A stretch of DNA of 64,000 bases, from positions 62,001-126,000 of the forward strand of contig DATGJI010000055.1 in NCBI GenBank assembly GCA_035295225.1, in the 5' to 3' direction. Of the stretch, positions 25,684-36,066 are shown one piece after another. The DNA is from Candidatus Eremiobacteraceae bacterium (GTDB taxonomy: Bacteria; Vulcanimicrobiota; Vulcanimicrobiia; Eremiobacterales; Eremiobacteraceae). The notes beneath the pieces were generated by a model, which saw only the letters and a program-made list of their open reading frames with translations, did not search any database and was not told where the DNA came from. Each line of letters begins with the position of its first letter. The first letter of the stretch is position 1. A program made the translations under genes and the position numbers.

Positions 25684-25785
25684 GCGGCTCGTGTCAAAGC
25701 TTCGAGGTGCCCCGTCGACGATGCGGCCGCTTTGATTCGTCCGCCCGGGAACGGCGACCTCCGGTCGAGCCCGGGCACCGCCTTT

Positions 25786-26205
25786 TCAGCGCGGCGGATT
25801 GGGGGCCGGTGAGCCCAACAGCATATGGAGGTCCTCTGACACCACCCAGCCATACTGGCCGCGGTATCGACCGCTCAGGAGGCGCACCCCGACCGCATCT
25901 GCGACCCCGTTCACAAAACGCGGGTGGACGACGCGATCGCGGCAGGTGAGAACGACGGCGCGTGTGCCCGCGGGCGCGAGCAGTGTATGATGCAAGACGT
26001 CGTCGGTGACGAATTTGCCTGACTGGTAATTGATGAGGCGCGCCATCGAATCCCAGACGAACACATCCGGATCGAGCGATTGCGACGTGAGTTCAACGCG
26101 CTTGCCGCGCGCGGTCGCGCATGCGAGCGCTGAACTTTGCGCGATCGAGGCGACGACGAATAACGCCGCAAGGCCGAACGCGAACGAACGCAAACCTCGC
26201 ATCAC
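25786..26205 (-). CDS. Small secreted protein, unknown function
   Basis: 139 residues with a signal peptide (LRSFAFGLAALFVVASIAQSSALA) and a mature part of about 110 residues. The end GVRLLSGRYRGQYGWVVSEDLHMLL resembles an SH3-like beta barrel (residues meant for wall or surface binding), but this is a weak similarity. Two Cys (CATARG, LTCRD) could form a disulphide. It lies between aconitase and the dppB gene on the same strand, with 55 bases to aconitase. Confidence 0.55.
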   Translation of the reverse strand: MMRGLRSFAFGLAALFVVASIAQSSALACATARGKRVELTSQSLDPDVFVWDSMARLINYQSGKFVTDDVLHHTLLAPAGTRAVVLTCRDRVVHPRFVNGVADAVGVRLLSGRYRGQYGWVVSEDLHMLLGSPAPNPPR

Positions 26206-26260
26206 GCGACCAGTTCGCCGGTACCGCGAAGCATCCCGCTGTGGGCAGCGAATCGAGATG

Positions 26261-29002
26261 TTAGCGAGCGTTCAGTTGCCGTAGAACATATGGCAAGATG
26301 CCATCGTGGCGATAGTACTCGGCTTCATCTGGTGTATCGATCCGAGCGGTCGTTGAAAACTCGATTCGCTCGCCGCTCGCCGCGGTCGCGACGACGCGCA
26401 GTTTCGCCCCCGGACGAACTCCATCGCGCAGACCAGAGATTGTGAACTCTTCTTCGCCCGAAAGTCCGAGTGAAGCGGCGGTCTGCCCCTTCTCGTATTC
26501 CAGCGGGATGATCCCCATGCCGATGAGATTCGAGCGGTGTATCCGCTCGAACGATTCTGCGATGACCGCGCGGACGCCGAGCAATCGCGGACCTTTCGCG
26601 GCCCAGTCGCGCGACGAACCGGCGCCGTATTCTTTTCCCGCGAGCACGATCAGCGGCACGTTTTCCTCAGCGTAGCGCTGTGCCGCATCGAAGATCGTCA
26701 TCTGCGCGCCGTCCGGCAGATGGCGCGTGACCCCGCCTTCGACTCCCGGCACGAGGCGATTCCGAAGCCGAATGTTGGCGAACGTGCCGCGCGCCATCAC
26801 TTCGTGATTGCCGCGCCGTGCGCCATATGAATTGAAATCTTTCGGCTCGACGCCGTTCGCGATGAGATATTCGCCCGCCGGCGACTTCTTCGCGATACTG
26901 CCGGCCGGTGAGATGTGATCCGTCGTGACGCTGTCGCCGACGAACGCCAGAACGCGCGCACCGCGGATGTCGCCCTGTTGGGCCGGGTCCTTCTTCATGC
27001 CGTCGAAGAACGGCGGGCGTTTGATGTACGTCGACGCCGGATCCCACGCGAAGCGCGTGCCTTGCTGCACGCGCAGCGATTTCCACCGCTCGTCGCCGCC
27101 GAACGCATCGGCGTATTGGCGGCGGAACATCGCCTCTGCGACGCACGCCCCGACCGTCTCGTCGATCTCGTGCGGCGTCGGCCAGAGATCCCGCATGTAG
27201 ACAGGCGCGCCTGAAGTATCGTGGCCGATCGGTTCGGCGATCGGATCCCAGTCCATCCGGCCGGCAAGCGCATACGCGATGACGAGCGGCGGCGACGCGA
27301 GATAGTTCGCGCGCACTTGCGGATGCACGCGGCCTTCGAAATTGCGATTGCCCGAGAGCACCGAGACGACGATCAGATCGTTGTCGTTGACCGCCTGCGC
27401 GATCGGATCGGCCAACGGGCCGCTATTGCCGATGCAGGTCGTGCAGCCGTAGCCGACCAGGTAGAATCCGAGTTGTTCGAGATACGGCGTCAACCCGGCT
27501 TTCGCAAGATAGTCGGTCACGACTTTTGATCCGGGCGCGAGCGTGGTCTTCACCCACGGCTTTGCGCGCAAGCCGCGCTCGACGGCCTTCTTCGCGAGCA
27601 ACCCCGCCGCGACCATGACGCTCGGATTGGACGTGTTCGTGCAGCTCGTGACCGCCGCGATGACCACCGCGCCGTCGGCGAGGTCGTGCACGGCCGTGCC
27701 GTCGTTATACGAAGCAACGCGCCGGTCCGCCATTGCGAGCGCCGCTTCGTTGCCTTCGGCATCGAAGGTCGTGGCAGCCGCGACTTTGGCCTCACGCCGT
27801 TCGCTCAACTCGCCGAACGCTTTGCAGAACGAATCCTTCGCGACGGTCAGCGGCACGCGGTCCTGCGGCCGGCGCGGCCCGGCGATGCTCGGCTCGACAC
27901 TGTCGAGATCGAGTTCCAGCACGTCGTTGAATTGCGGATCTGGAGTCTCGTCTGTGCGGAAGAGGCCTTGTGCGACGGCATACTCGCGGACCAGTTCGAT
28001 GCGCGCCTTGTCGCGCCCGGTCAGCCTAAGATAGCGCAGCGTTTCTTCATCTATAGGAAAGAACGCGACGGTCGCGCCGTATTCGGGGCACATGTTGCTC
28101 ACGGTTGCGCGATCGGCAAGGCTCAGATTTGAGAGGCCGCGGCCGAAAAACTCGACGAACTTGCCGACGACGCCTTTACGGCGAAGCATCTCCGTGCACG
28201 TCAGTACGAGATCCGTGGCGGTCGCGCCGGGGCGCATCGAACCGGTCAACCGGAATCCGATGACCTCCGGTATGGTCATCGAGACCGGCTGACCGAGCAT
28301 GGCCGCTTCGGCCTCGATGCCGCCCGCGCCCCATCCGAGCACGCCGAGCCCATTGACCATCGTGGTGTGCGAGTCGGTCCCGACGAGCGTGTCCGGATAT
28401 GCCGTCCGGATTCCATCGTGTTCTCTCTCGAAAACGACTCGCGCGAGATACTCGAGGTTGACCTGATGGACGATGCCTTGGTCCGGCGGCAGCGCGCGGA
28501 ACCGGCGCAGCGCTTCTTGTCCCCATTTCAGGAGTTGGTAGCGCTCGCCGTTGCGCTGGAATTCCAGCTCGGCGTTGATCGCAAACGCACCGGCCGAGCC
28601 GTATGCGTCGGCGATGACCGAATGGTCGATGACGAGCTCGACGTCTTGCAGCGGATTGATCTTTTCCGGATCGCCGCCCATCTCGGCCATCGCGTCACGC
28701 ATGGCCGCAAGGTCTACGACGCAGGGCACGCCGGTGAAATCCTGGAGCAGTACTCGCGCGGGCCGGAATGCGATCTCGCTGTCGGGCTGCCGCTTCGGGT
28801 CCCAGCCTGCGAGCGATTCGATCTGGTCTTTCTTGACCGAGCGACCATCTTCGTAGCGCAAGAGATTTTCGAGCAGTATCTTCAGGCTGAAGGGCAACCA
28901 TCTGACGTTCGGGCCGGCCGCCTCGACGCGATAATACTCGTATCGCTTATCGCCGACTTTGAGGATGGACTTGCTGCCGAAACTGTCCTGGTTGCTCTTC
29001 AC
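26261..29002 (-). CDS. acnA: Aconitate hydratase A
   Basis: 913 residues from GTG 29002 with GGAG eight bases upstream. The 4Fe-4S ligands are in [10 protein letters not shown] and [11 protein letters not shown]. Other family motifs: [19 protein letters not shown], the [15 protein letters not shown] hinge region, and the C-terminal swivel domain [14 protein letters not shown]. The length matches bacterial AcnA/IRP1-type enzymes (about 890-920). It interconverts citrate and isocitrate in the TCA cycle. Isocitrate dehydrogenase lies nearby (29990) and citrate synthase at 19310. Confidence 0.93.
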   Translation of the reverse strand: MKSNQDSFGSKSILKVGDKRYEYYRVEAAGPNVRWLPFSLKILLENLLRYEDGRSVKKDQIESLAGWDPKRQPDSEIAFRPARVLLQDFTGVPCVVDLAAMRDAMAEMGGDPEKINPLQDVELVIDHSVIADAYGSAGAFAINAELEFQRNGERYQLLKWGQEALRRFRALPPDQGIVHQVNLEYLARVVFEREHDGIRTAYPDTLVGTDSHTTMVNGLGVLGWGAGGIEAEAAMLGQPVSMTIPEVIGFRLTGSMRPGATATDLVLTCTEMLRRKGVVGKFVEFFGRGLSNLSLADRATVSNMCPEYGATVAFFPIDEETLRYLRLTGRDKARIELVREYAVAQGLFRTDETPDPQFNDVLELDLDSVEPSIAGPRRPQDRVPLTVAKDSFCKAFGELSERREAKVAAATTFDAEGNEAALAMADRRVASYNDGTAVHDLADGAVVIAAVTSCTNTSNPSVMVAAGLLAKKAVERGLRAKPWVKTTLAPGSKVVTDYLAKAGLTPYLEQLGFYLVGYGCTTCIGNSGPLADPIAQAVNDNDLIVVSVLSGNRNFEGRVHPQVRANYLASPPLVIAYALAGRMDWDPIAEPIGHDTSGAPVYMRDLWPTPHEIDETVGACVAEAMFRRQYADAFGGDERWKSLRVQQGTRFAWDPASTYIKRPPFFDGMKKDPAQQGDIRGARVLAFVGDSVTTDHISPAGSIAKKSPAGEYLIANGVEPKDFNSYGARRGNHEVMARGTFANIRLRNRLVPGVEGGVTRHLPDGAQMTIFDAAQRYAEENVPLIVLAGKEYGAGSSRDWAAKGPRLLGVRAVIAESFERIHRSNLIGMGIIPLEYEKGQTAASLGLSGEEEFTISGLRDGVRPGAKLRVVATAASGERIEFSTTARIDTPDEAEYYRHDGILPYVLRQLNAR

Positions 29003-29219
29003 GGCGCTGCTCCGTTTCTATCTCTGGCGCTTTACGCAAAGCGGTAGCCGTTTCGCCCACGAGCTTTCCGACGCCTCGCCGCGACCGCGCCGATAGTCGC
29101 AAGGCCGAGCGGTTCGGTCCGTCCAAAACGCCCGCGCTAGCATACCGGTGAGGACGTGGCAGCCGAAATTCAGTTCTCGTCCCCTCGCTCACGCGAACGT
29201 ATAGAGATCGCGTACGATC

Positions 29220-29978
29220 GTGGATGACGTAGCGTCGTTTCCTAACCCCAAAGCGCACATGCTGCGGGCAATCGCAAAGGTGCTCGCGGCGTATATGAGC
29301 GGCGGTGCGTTTGCGGCAGCGGTCGTCGTCTTTGTGCTCTTGCGCGGCAACCAGGTCGGTATCGGGTATGCGTTTTCGCTTGGGTTCCTCGGGTTCCACA
29401 TCGCAAGAAGCTCGCTCGGCCGAAGCGAGTTCGCGGATCAACCGATCTTCGGGGGTCGCATCCCACTTGAATCGAAATTGGTCGCGGCGTTGCTCTGTTT
29501 AATGCTCGTGGCGGCTGTGGCGCTGTTCGTGATTTTCCGAAAGGTGACGCCCGAGTTCTTTTGGGCCTCGCTCACGACCCTCGTCTTTGACTTGCTTGCG
29601 CTCTCGACACCCTTCGTCTGCGAAATGCTCGTCCGCATCGCAAGCGGTCTGGATCTTGAAACAGTCGCTCGCTTAGAGGTGACCATCCGCAGAAGTTCTG
29701 ATTTTCGGAAATTCCTTCCGAGCCGTTTAGGTCATTTCCTGATCGCTAGCACTCCCAAGGATTTCGTGGAGAGGCGCATCACCGTGGACTGGGGAGATCG
29801 ACGCGACGAAGCATTGCGTGTCGTTCGTAGCCGAACCGCGGCGACCGCGCCTCGATTATCTCAGAACGGGGACTGCGCTGTCGAAGACGCCTTCTTGAAG
29901 TGGAGGCAGAAGATCGAGACCGTCGTCCAGGCACTGCGTGACGCTGGTTTTGCGACGGTCATCGAACCGACGGAATAG
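29220..29978 (+). CDS. Membrane protein of unknown function
   Basis: 252 residues from GTG 29220. Two hydrophobic segments near residues 18-45 (LAAYMSGGAFAAAVVVFVLL and GIGYAFSLGFLGFHIA) and two more near 88-135 (LVAALLCLMLVAAVALFVIF and the following helix) are followed by a soluble C-terminal domain of about 110 residues. I recognise no motif. It is divergent from aconitase and convergent with isocitrate dehydrogenase (11-base gap). Its base composition looks slightly lower in GC than its neighbours. Confidence 0.55.
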   Translation: MDDVASFPNPKAHMLRAIAKVLAAYMSGGAFAAAVVVFVLLRGNQVGIGYAFSLGFLGFHIARSSLGRSEFADQPIFGGRIPLESKLVAALLCLMLVAAVALFVIFRKVTPEFFWASLTTLVFDLLALSTPFVCEMLVRIASGLDLETVARLEVTIRRSSDFRKFLPSRLGHFLIASTPKDFVERRITVDWGDRRDEALRVVRSRTAATAPRLSQNGDCAVEDAFLKWRQKIETVVQALRDAGFATVIEPTE

Positions 29979-29989
29979 GTGATTCTCCT

Positions 29990-31423
29990 CTACGAATAGC
30001 CGGCTTTGCCGTCGAAGTCGTACAGATTCTCCGTCTTGATAAAATCGAATCCAGCATCGGCCACTCGAGCGAGCAGACCGAGGATCTGACCGTGCGCGAT
30101 GACGCCGCCTGGGGTCTTTGAGACAAATCGGCAACGCCAATGGTCCGTGCAGAACGTCTCGGCGGCGCCGCCTGGCCAGACCTTGGTACCGCGATTGAAG
30201 ATCGCAGCGAGGTTCAGGTCGCCCGCTGCGGGTTGCAGGCGTTGACCAAGTTCGTCGGGCACGCTTCGCGTCAAGTCCAAGAACACGTCGACGCCGACGA
30301 GATTCTTCTTCTCCGGCCTGCGCGTTGAGACGACGCTCGCCGCCTCGGTTGGCGCTGCTGCCGGATAGTCGACGCGTTTCAGCGTGGCCGGCGCTTGACC
30401 GATCCGCGCTATGACCGCCTGCGCGAATTCGTGCGTGCCGACTTTCTCTTTGGACAGGCCCTCTTGGAAGATGTCGTACGTGTGGATGCCGTCTTCGATC
30501 GTCTTCAGCCACGCGTTGTGGACTTTCGTGGCGACTTCGCCTTGGCCGATGTGCACGAGCATAAGGACGCCGCCGAGCAGCAAGCCGGATGGATTCGCCA
30601 CGTTCTGGCCCGCGCGCCGCGGCGCAGAGCCATGGATCGCTTCGAACATCGCGGCCGTGTCGCCGATGTTCGCCGAGCCCGCAAGTCCGACCGAGCCGGC
30701 GATCTGCGCCGCGACGTCGGACAGAATGTCTCCGTAGAGATTCGGCATGACGATCACGTCGAACGCTTCAGGCGTGTCGGCAAGTTTCGCCGAGCCGATG
30801 TCCACGATCCAGTGTTCGTTCTGGATATCGGGATATTGCGCCGCGATCTGGTCGAAGATCCGGTGGAACGTGCCATCGGTGATCTTCATGATATTGTCTT
30901 TGGTGAAGCATGTGACTTTCTTGCGTCCGTTTCGGCGAGCATATTCGAACGCGAAGCGCACGATTTTCTCGCTGCCGGGCCGCGAGATCAACTTGAGGCA
31001 CTCGGTCATGTCTTGCGTCTGACGGTACTCGATGCCGCCGTAGACGTCTTCTTCGTTCTCGCGCACGATGACCACGTCCATGCCGGGATGCTTCGTGCGG
31101 ACGAAGGGCGCGTACGCGACGCATGGCCGCACGTTGGCGTACAGGCCGAACGTGGTCCGTGTCGTGACGTTGAGGCTCTTATATCCGCCGCCTTGCGGCG
31201 TGGTGATCGGGGCCTTGTAGAACACTTTCGTGCGGCGGATGCTATCCCACGCGTCTGCCGATACGCCGGCTGAATTGCCGGCGAGATAGACCTTCTCGCC
31301 GACTTCTATGACGTGAATGTCGAGGCGCGCGCCCGCGGCCTTGAGTATGTCGAGACTGGCCGCCATGATCTCTGGGCCGATGCCGTCGCCGTAAGCGACG
31401 GTGATGGGCGTATTGCCGGACAT
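29990..31423 (-). CDS. icd: Isocitrate dehydrogenase with C-terminal extension (Thermus/Rickettsia type)
   Basis: 477 residues from ATG 31423 (GAGGAC six bases upstream); 30 upstream codons are not needed. Motifs: VAYGDGIGPEI, substrate loop VRENEEDVYGGIEYRQTQ, PNLYGDILSDVAAQIAGSVGLAGSANIGD and EAIHGSAPRRAGQNVANPSG. The C-terminal ~130 residues after residue 340 form the extra domain seen in the ~496-residue Thermus enzyme. It makes 2-oxoglutarate from isocitrate, probably with NADP. Cofactor choice is not certain from sequence. Part of the TCA set in this region. Confidence 0.88.
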   Translation of the reverse strand: MSGNTPITVAYGDGIGPEIMAASLDILKAAGARLDIHVIEVGEKVYLAGNSAGVSADAWDSIRRTKVFYKAPITTPQGGGYKSLNVTTRTTFGLYANVRPCVAYAPFVRTKHPGMDVVIVRENEEDVYGGIEYRQTQDMTECLKLISRPGSEKIVRFAFEYARRNGRKKVTCFTKDNIMKITDGTFHRIFDQIAAQYPDIQNEHWIVDIGSAKLADTPEAFDVIVMPNLYGDILSDVAAQIAGSVGLAGSANIGDTAAMFEAIHGSAPRRAGQNVANPSGLLLGGVLMLVHIGQGEVATKVHNAWLKTIEDGIHTYDIFQEGLSKEKVGTHEFAQAVIARIGQAPATLKRVDYPAAAPTEAASVVSTRRPEKKNLVGVDVFLDLTRSVPDELGQRLQPAAGDLNLAAIFNRGTKVWPGGAAETFCTDHWRCRFVSKTPGGVIAHGQILGLLARVADAGFDFIKTENLYDFDGKAGYS

Positions 31424-31524
31424 GTGGTGTCCTCGTCGTGCGGAGTGCAAATGCGAACCATCGCATCTTTTTGTCGGTAAAGTATGCGCCCTGCACGCAG
31501 GCGCGACATTCACGACACCGGCGA

Positions 31525-31549
31525 GAGCCGATGAGCGTCGGTTCCTTCA
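31525..31549 (+). repeat. Decayed family B palindrome (possible)
   Basis: Between isocitrate dehydrogenase and the small gene at 31560 the sequence AGCCGATGAGCGTCGG followed by TTCCTTCA keeps the order of family B (left arm, loop, right arm, CCTTCA tail) but with several mismatches. It is probably an eroded copy. Confidence 0.4.
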
Positions 31550-31559
31550 ATGACGTCGG

Positions 31560-31868
31560 TTATTTAGCCGAAAGAGCGGCTAACAGCAGCTGCGCGCCGC
31601 CGAAGTGGAACGGTACGCGGTTGAATCCGCGCAACACGGCGACCCATTCATCGTCGTCGAGCGCAACGACGCCGACGGGATCGCCGAACTGGTCGAAGAC
31701 GTGGAACGTCTCGGCATCGTCGTCGTAGCGATAATCATGAACGCGCCCCGGTTCCCGAGGTGCGAGAAAAAAACCGCGCGGCGTCACTCTGTACACGAGC
31801 GCGTCGGCGTCTTCGGTGCTAGCCAAAAGCCCGTCCACGATGATGCGCCTCGCCAGGGGCAGCGCCAT
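31560..31868 (-). CDS. Conserved-looking small cytoplasmic protein, unknown
   Basis: 102 residues from ATG 31868; an upstream TTG at 31883 would add five residues. The protein is acidic in the middle (YRYDDDAETFHVFDQFGDPVGVVALDDDEWVAVLRGF) with a regular strand pattern, suggesting a beta-rich fold. No motif recognised. Downstream neighbour on the same strand is isocitrate dehydrogenase in the other direction of reading order, 136 bases away. Confidence 0.45.
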   Translation of the reverse strand: MALPLARRIIVDGLLASTEDADALVYRVTPRGFFLAPREPGRVHDYRYDDDAETFHVFDQFGDPVGVVALDDDEWVAVLRGFNRVPFHFGGAQLLLAALSAK

Positions 31869-31909
31869 TGCAGCGTCGCTCAAGTCGGCACTTTATAGAG
31901 CTCGTACTA

Positions 31910-31928
31910 GGGCAAGCATCGCTTGCCC
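31910..31928 (+). repeat. Family C palindromic repeat
   Basis: Arms GGGCAAGC and GCTTGCCC round the loop ATC form a perfect 8-bp hairpin. It lies in the divergent gap between the small gene at 31868 and the kinase gene at 32092. A related pair occurs at 45322-45370. Confidence 0.8.
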
Positions 31929-32091
31929 CGGCGTATCGAGAGCATATTATTCGTAAGCACGGGCATTTCCACGACGCGGTCGGAGGCCAACCGTAAGCGA
32001 TTGACCCGGCGCATCGGCGGCCGTTTCGAAAGCGCGTTCGGAAAAGCCTCGCAAGGCGCGGATTGCCCTTGCTGCGAATCATTTGCGCCTT

Positions 32092-32703
32092 ATGATCGTG
32101 GCGATCGGGCGTGAACTGGGATCGGGCGGCCGTGACGTCGGCGAGCGGCTTGCTCGTGCGATGCATGCTGAGCTGCTCGACAATCAGATCGTCGATCTTG
32201 TCGCCGCACGCATCGGCGCGCCGACTGCATTCGTGCGCTCGCGCGATGAACACGTCGAAAGTTTTGTCGATCGCCTATTCCGCGTGATCACGGCGGCCTA
32301 TCCCGAATCGTATGGTCCTGACGGTCTGCCCGACTGGTCCGAAGAGCGGCTCGTGCAGCTCACCGAGAGCATTATCAAGGAACGAGCTTGCGGCGAGCCG
32401 CTCGTCGTGATCGGCCGAGGCGCGCCCGTTTTGCTGCGCGACCGACAGGATGTCTTTCGGGTCTTCGTCGCCGCTTCTCACGAAGGCCGCATCGCGCGGC
32501 TCATGCGCCGGGGAACGCCGACGCGCGAAGAAGCGCTACGCGAGATCAAGCGCTCGGATTCGCACCGCGCTGCGTACATGCAGACCTACTATCACGTCGA
32601 CTGGCGCGACGCGTCCAACTATGATCTGATCGTTAACACCGATCGCCTCGGCATCGACGCCGCCGCCGATGCAGTCCTCCACGCGATGCGAGTCCCCGCG
32701 TAG
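32092..32703 (+). CDS. Cytidylate-kinase-like family protein
   Basis: 203 residues from ATG 32092 (a TTG at 32083 is also in frame). It begins IVAIGRELGSGGRDVGERLA, the P-loop-like start of the cytidylate kinase-like family (PF13189), then IGRGAPVLLRD and an Arg-rich lid EGRIARLMRRG, and ends VDWRDASNYDLIVNTDRLGID, which matches the NMP-kinase DASNYDLVINT pattern. It probably phosphorylates a nucleoside monophosphate or related molecule. The exact substrate is unproven for the family. Confidence 0.75.
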   Translation: MIVAIGRELGSGGRDVGERLARAMHAELLDNQIVDLVAARIGAPTAFVRSRDEHVESFVDRLFRVITAAYPESYGPDGLPDWSEERLVQLTESIIKERACGEPLVVIGRGAPVLLRDRQDVFRVFVAASHEGRIARLMRRGTPTREEALREIKRSDSHRAAYMQTYYHVDWRDASNYDLIVNTDRLGIDAAADAVLHAMRVPA

Positions 32704-32869
32704 ATCCGTTCCGCTTTTCTCTTAAGATACGCTCCAAAGACCTTCGCGGTGTGGTGACGCCAGGGTAACTCGTCGGTCAGAGTGAAACGCGCTGGTCACC
32801 GTGCGCGGTCAGTTCTTGGCCGCCGTGGTTATTTCTGTTGGCGGGGTCGGCTTCTCTAGCGGTGTAGCG

Positions 32870-35335
32870 ATGACACAGGACCTCGAATCGACAAATGCGT
32901 CCGCGCAGACGGCGCACGACGAACCGTTTTCAGCGGGTGAGTTGCTCACTCAACGCGAGCTCGAAGTTCTTGCATTGATGGGGCACGGGTTGACGAACAA
33001 AGAGATCGCACAGCGTCTGGCGATTAGTCGCCGCACGGTCGAGACGCATATCCATCATCTTCTCGATAAACTCGGCGCGACGACCCGCACAAGGGCGGTG
33101 GTCGAAGCCGGGCGGCTCGGTCTGCTCGAGGCGGCCGCACCCGCCCGGATGTCCGTTTCGCAGAAGAACAACTTGCCGATCCAGCTCACCGCACTCAGCG
33201 GGAGGACTGAGGAGTTAGCGGTCGTGCAAGCGTTGCTCGATGGCAGCCGCTTACTCACGCTGTCCGGATCAGGAGGGGTCGGCAAGACGAGAATTGCGGT
33301 TCGCGTCGGCCTCGACAGGTTGGATCGTCACCGCGACGGCGTGTGGTTCCTCGATCTCTCTCCGCTCACCGATCCTTCGCTCGTGCCGGCGGTCGTCGCG
33401 AAGACGCTCGCAACCCGCGACGTTCTCCGAGCGACGCCCACCGAAAGCATCGTCAATAACCTCGCCAACGCGCAGTCGCTCCTCATCTTCGACAACTGCG
33501 AGCACGTGCTGGAGAGCGCCGCGGCGTTGATCGATGAAATCCTACGAAGATGCCCCGGTGTTTCTATTATCGCGACGTCCCGCCAATCGCTTGGCGTCGA
33601 AAGCGAGGTCGTGCACCGGGTGCCGTCGTTGTCTGTGCCGGAGAACGTTGCGGTCTTAGATGCCGAGCAGGCCGCGACATTCGGCGCTGTCGAGATGTTC
33701 GTCGATCGTGCGCGCGCATCAGACACGCGCTTCGCGCTTACGGACGAGAACGTCGCCGCGGTCGCCGAGATCTGCATCCGCCTCGATGGCATTCCGCTTG
33801 CGATCGAGTTGGCCGCGAGCCGGACCAACACGCTGGACGTCCACAGCCTTGCGCGTAAGCTCGGGGACCGTTTCAGTCTGCTGACCGGTGGGGCAAGGAC
33901 CGCGTTGCCGCGGCATAAGACGCTCACCGCGCTGATCGACTGGAGTTACGACCATTTATCTGCGGACGAACGGCGGCTGCTCAACAGGCTCGGCGTCTTT
34001 TGCGGCTTCACGCTCGATGCGGCAACAGCGGTTTGCGGCGGCGAAGGGCTGAATTCCGATGATTTCGTTGATCTCGTGGCCGCGCTGGTCGACAAGTCGC
34101 TTGTCGCGGTTGAGGCGGGGCCACGCGGGGAGCGCTTCCGTCTCCTTGAGACGACCAAGGCGTACGTGCTTGAGGAGCTTGCGATCGCGGGAGAGGGGCA
34201 GCTGCTCGCTCGACGGCACGCCGACTATTTTTTGCAGCAAGCGATCCAGGCCGATGAACGCTACGGATATGGGTCTGCCGCTGTTTGGCTCGCAACGGTC
34301 GAGCTCGACATAGAGAACTACCGCGCCGCGATGCGCTGGGGGTTGAGCGCGCGGAACGACATCGCGACCGGCGCCGCCATCGCCGGTCACCTAGAGCGGC
34401 TTTGGTTTCTCGGCGGACTTGCGGGTGAGGCGCGGGCTTGGGTCGCGCTCGGCCTCGAATCCATCGATGAAGAACGCCAACCGGCCATCGCGGCCCGGCT
34501 CTGGCGCGCGCGCGCGCGATTCATGCAGGGCGAACCGATGCGAGCCAGCGCCGAGCGAGCCCTCAAACTCTACGAGCGCGTCGGCGACATGCGCGGCGTG
34601 GCCTACTCTCTCCGCATGCTCGCGTATAGCTTGCTCCAAACCGGCAGCACCGATGAAGCGCATCGCGTCATCGAGCGTGCTGTCGCCGCGTTTCGCGAGC
34701 GGGGGGACAAGGTCGGCATCGCGTCGTGCCTCGGTCTTCTCGGCGTGAGTGCATATGCGCAAGGCGACCTCGCGGCCGGACGGCGACACTACATCCAGGC
34801 CGTTGCCGCGTGCAGAGAGATCGGCGACGAACTTGCCACGGCGGACGTACTTGGCAATTTTGGTGAGCTCGAATTCGCGGACGGTCATCCTGAACGCGCG
34901 CTTCGACTCGTGACGGAATCGCTTGAGATCACGTCGCGGGGCAAGGAAGTGGCCAACCTCGCGATTGACCACAATAATCGCGCCGCGTATTGCGTCGCGC
35001 TCGGACGATTGGAGGACGCAAGAGAATCGGCCCAAGCAGGTTTGCGATGTGCGCGTGGTGAGCGCAACGAGTGGAATACCTATGTGGCACTGCAACATCT
35101 CGCATTGCTAAAAGCGATCAGCGGTGGGGCCACGTCGGCGGCTAACATCTTGGGCTACGTCAACGCGCAATACGAGCGACTCGCTCTCGAACGCGAAGCG
35201 ACGGAAAAATGGGCGTATATGCGACTGCTGGAGGAGCTCCGAAAACGGCTTTCCCCGATTGAGTTCGACGAGTTGCTCGTCGAAGGTTCGGCTTGGTCCG
35301 AGGACATGGCGGTCGAGGCTGCGTTGACCCCCTAA
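32870..35335 (+). CDS. LuxR-HTH / NB-ARC ATPase / TPR regulator (STAND class)
   Basis: 821 residues from ATG 32870; a GTG at 32801 would add 23 residues. An N-terminal LuxR-type HTH (LTQRELEVLALMGHGLTNKEIAQRL...RRTVETHIHHLLDKL, about residues 25-85) is followed by an NB-ARC/AP-ATPase: P-loop LSGSGGVGKTRIAV, Walker B LLIFDNCEHV, GLPLAIEL-type segment DGIPLAIELAAS, then a winged-helix region. About 300 residues of TPR-like helices follow (ISLAYxLLQTGSTDEAHRVIERAV pattern). It should be a nucleotide-switched transcription activator. Its target is not shown; nearby lipoprotein genes are candidates. Confidence 0.85.
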   Translation: MTQDLESTNASAQTAHDEPFSAGELLTQRELEVLALMGHGLTNKEIAQRLAISRRTVETHIHHLLDKLGATTRTRAVVEAGRLGLLEAAAPARMSVSQKNNLPIQLTALSGRTEELAVVQALLDGSRLLTLSGSGGVGKTRIAVRVGLDRLDRHRDGVWFLDLSPLTDPSLVPAVVAKTLATRDVLRATPTESIVNNLANAQSLLIFDNCEHVLESAAALIDEILRRCPGVSIIATSRQSLGVESEVVHRVPSLSVPENVAVLDAEQAATFGAVEMFVDRARASDTRFALTDENVAAVAEICIRLDGIPLAIELAASRTNTLDVHSLARKLGDRFSLLTGGARTALPRHKTLTALIDWSYDHLSADERRLLNRLGVFCGFTLDAATAVCGGEGLNSDDFVDLVAALVDKSLVAVEAGPRGERFRLLETTKAYVLEELAIAGEGQLLARRHADYFLQQAIQADERYGYGSAAVWLATVELDIENYRAAMRWGLSARNDIATGAAIAGHLERLWFLGGLAGEARAWVALGLESIDEERQPAIAARLWRARARFMQGEPMRASAERALKLYERVGDMRGVAYSLRMLAYSLLQTGSTDEAHRVIERAVAAFRERGDKVGIASCLGLLGVSAYAQGDLAAGRRHYIQAVAACREIGDELATADVLGNFGELEFADGHPERALRLVTESLEITSRGKEVANLAIDHNNRAAYCVALGRLEDARESAQAGLRCARGERNEWNTYVALQHLALLKAISGGATSAANILGYVNAQYERLALEREATEKWAYMRLLEELRKRLSPIEFDELLVEGSAWSEDMAVEAALTP

Positions 35336-35454
35336 GCCGTCCCAAGTTCGAAGCTCTACGTACATATACCGATGCTCGCGTCGCGGGGTGCATGATACGA
35401 TTTAGCCGTCGGTCGGTCTGCGCGCTTCAACCCGCCGGATCGAGGAGAAAGCTG

Positions 35455-35874
35455 ATGAGAACGAGAGTTTGTTTTCTATTCGCGTTCACGTTCGTTCTAA
35501 CGGCCTGTAGCGGCGATGTCGGCGGCCTCAATTTGTCGCCCCCGGGTGCGTCCGTTGCGGAGAACTCCTTTGCCAAACCAGCGGTCCAAGAACCATGCGA
35601 ATTCCTCGTTCTCCGCGCCTCGTCGGGAACGATACGTCCGGGGCAGAACGACAGCCTTTCAGTCTACGAATATATCTTAAGATCTGTTGATTTTGACTGC
35701 GTCGGCCCTCCAAAGATTTATGACATCGTGGGAACGTGGTCGAGCAACGGAGGCCACCTTCATCCACTGGTCGGTCACACAACCGCCTTCGGCGCGCATA
35801 AGTTGGGATCATATACGGTCGAGGTGCATTGGAGTGACTGGCGACCGGCATCCACGACCATTGTCGTCAATTGA
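35455..35874 (+). CDS. Small lipoprotein, unknown function
   Basis: 139 residues from ATG 35455 with GAGGAG eight bases upstream. Signal peptide with lipobox LTACSG (Cys at about residue 18). The mature domain has strands such as FLVLRASSGTIRPGQNDSL and GSYTVEVHWSDW, looking like an immunoglobulin-like or Ig-fold domain exposed outside the membrane. Codon usage is a little more AT-rich than the regulator gene upstream. It lies 119 bases after that regulator. Confidence 0.65.
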   Translation: MRTRVCFLFAFTFVLTACSGDVGGLNLSPPGASVAENSFAKPAVQEPCEFLVLRASSGTIRPGQNDSLSVYEYILRSVDFDCVGPPKIYDIVGTWSSNGGHLHPLVGHTTAFGAHKLGSYTVEVHWSDWRPASTTIVVN

Positions 35875-36066
35875 AGTGGACGCCACCCCGAATCTGTGAG
35901 GCTTATTACATGGAGAATGAGCGTCGTGATCCCTCCAAGGCCCCTCCGAACGCCTCGGATCGCGATCGCGCCTGGGTTGCGGACCATGGATTAGAATTGC
36001 ATCGCCTCATCGCACGCAGGCGAACTAGCGCATCACAGCGAGCCGAGAAAGGTGAGAGTGCTTTCA

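Noticed and set aside
24793-25812. 339-residue open frame on the plus strand
   Set aside because: Antisense shadow of dppB, Glu/Arg/His-rich and without motif.
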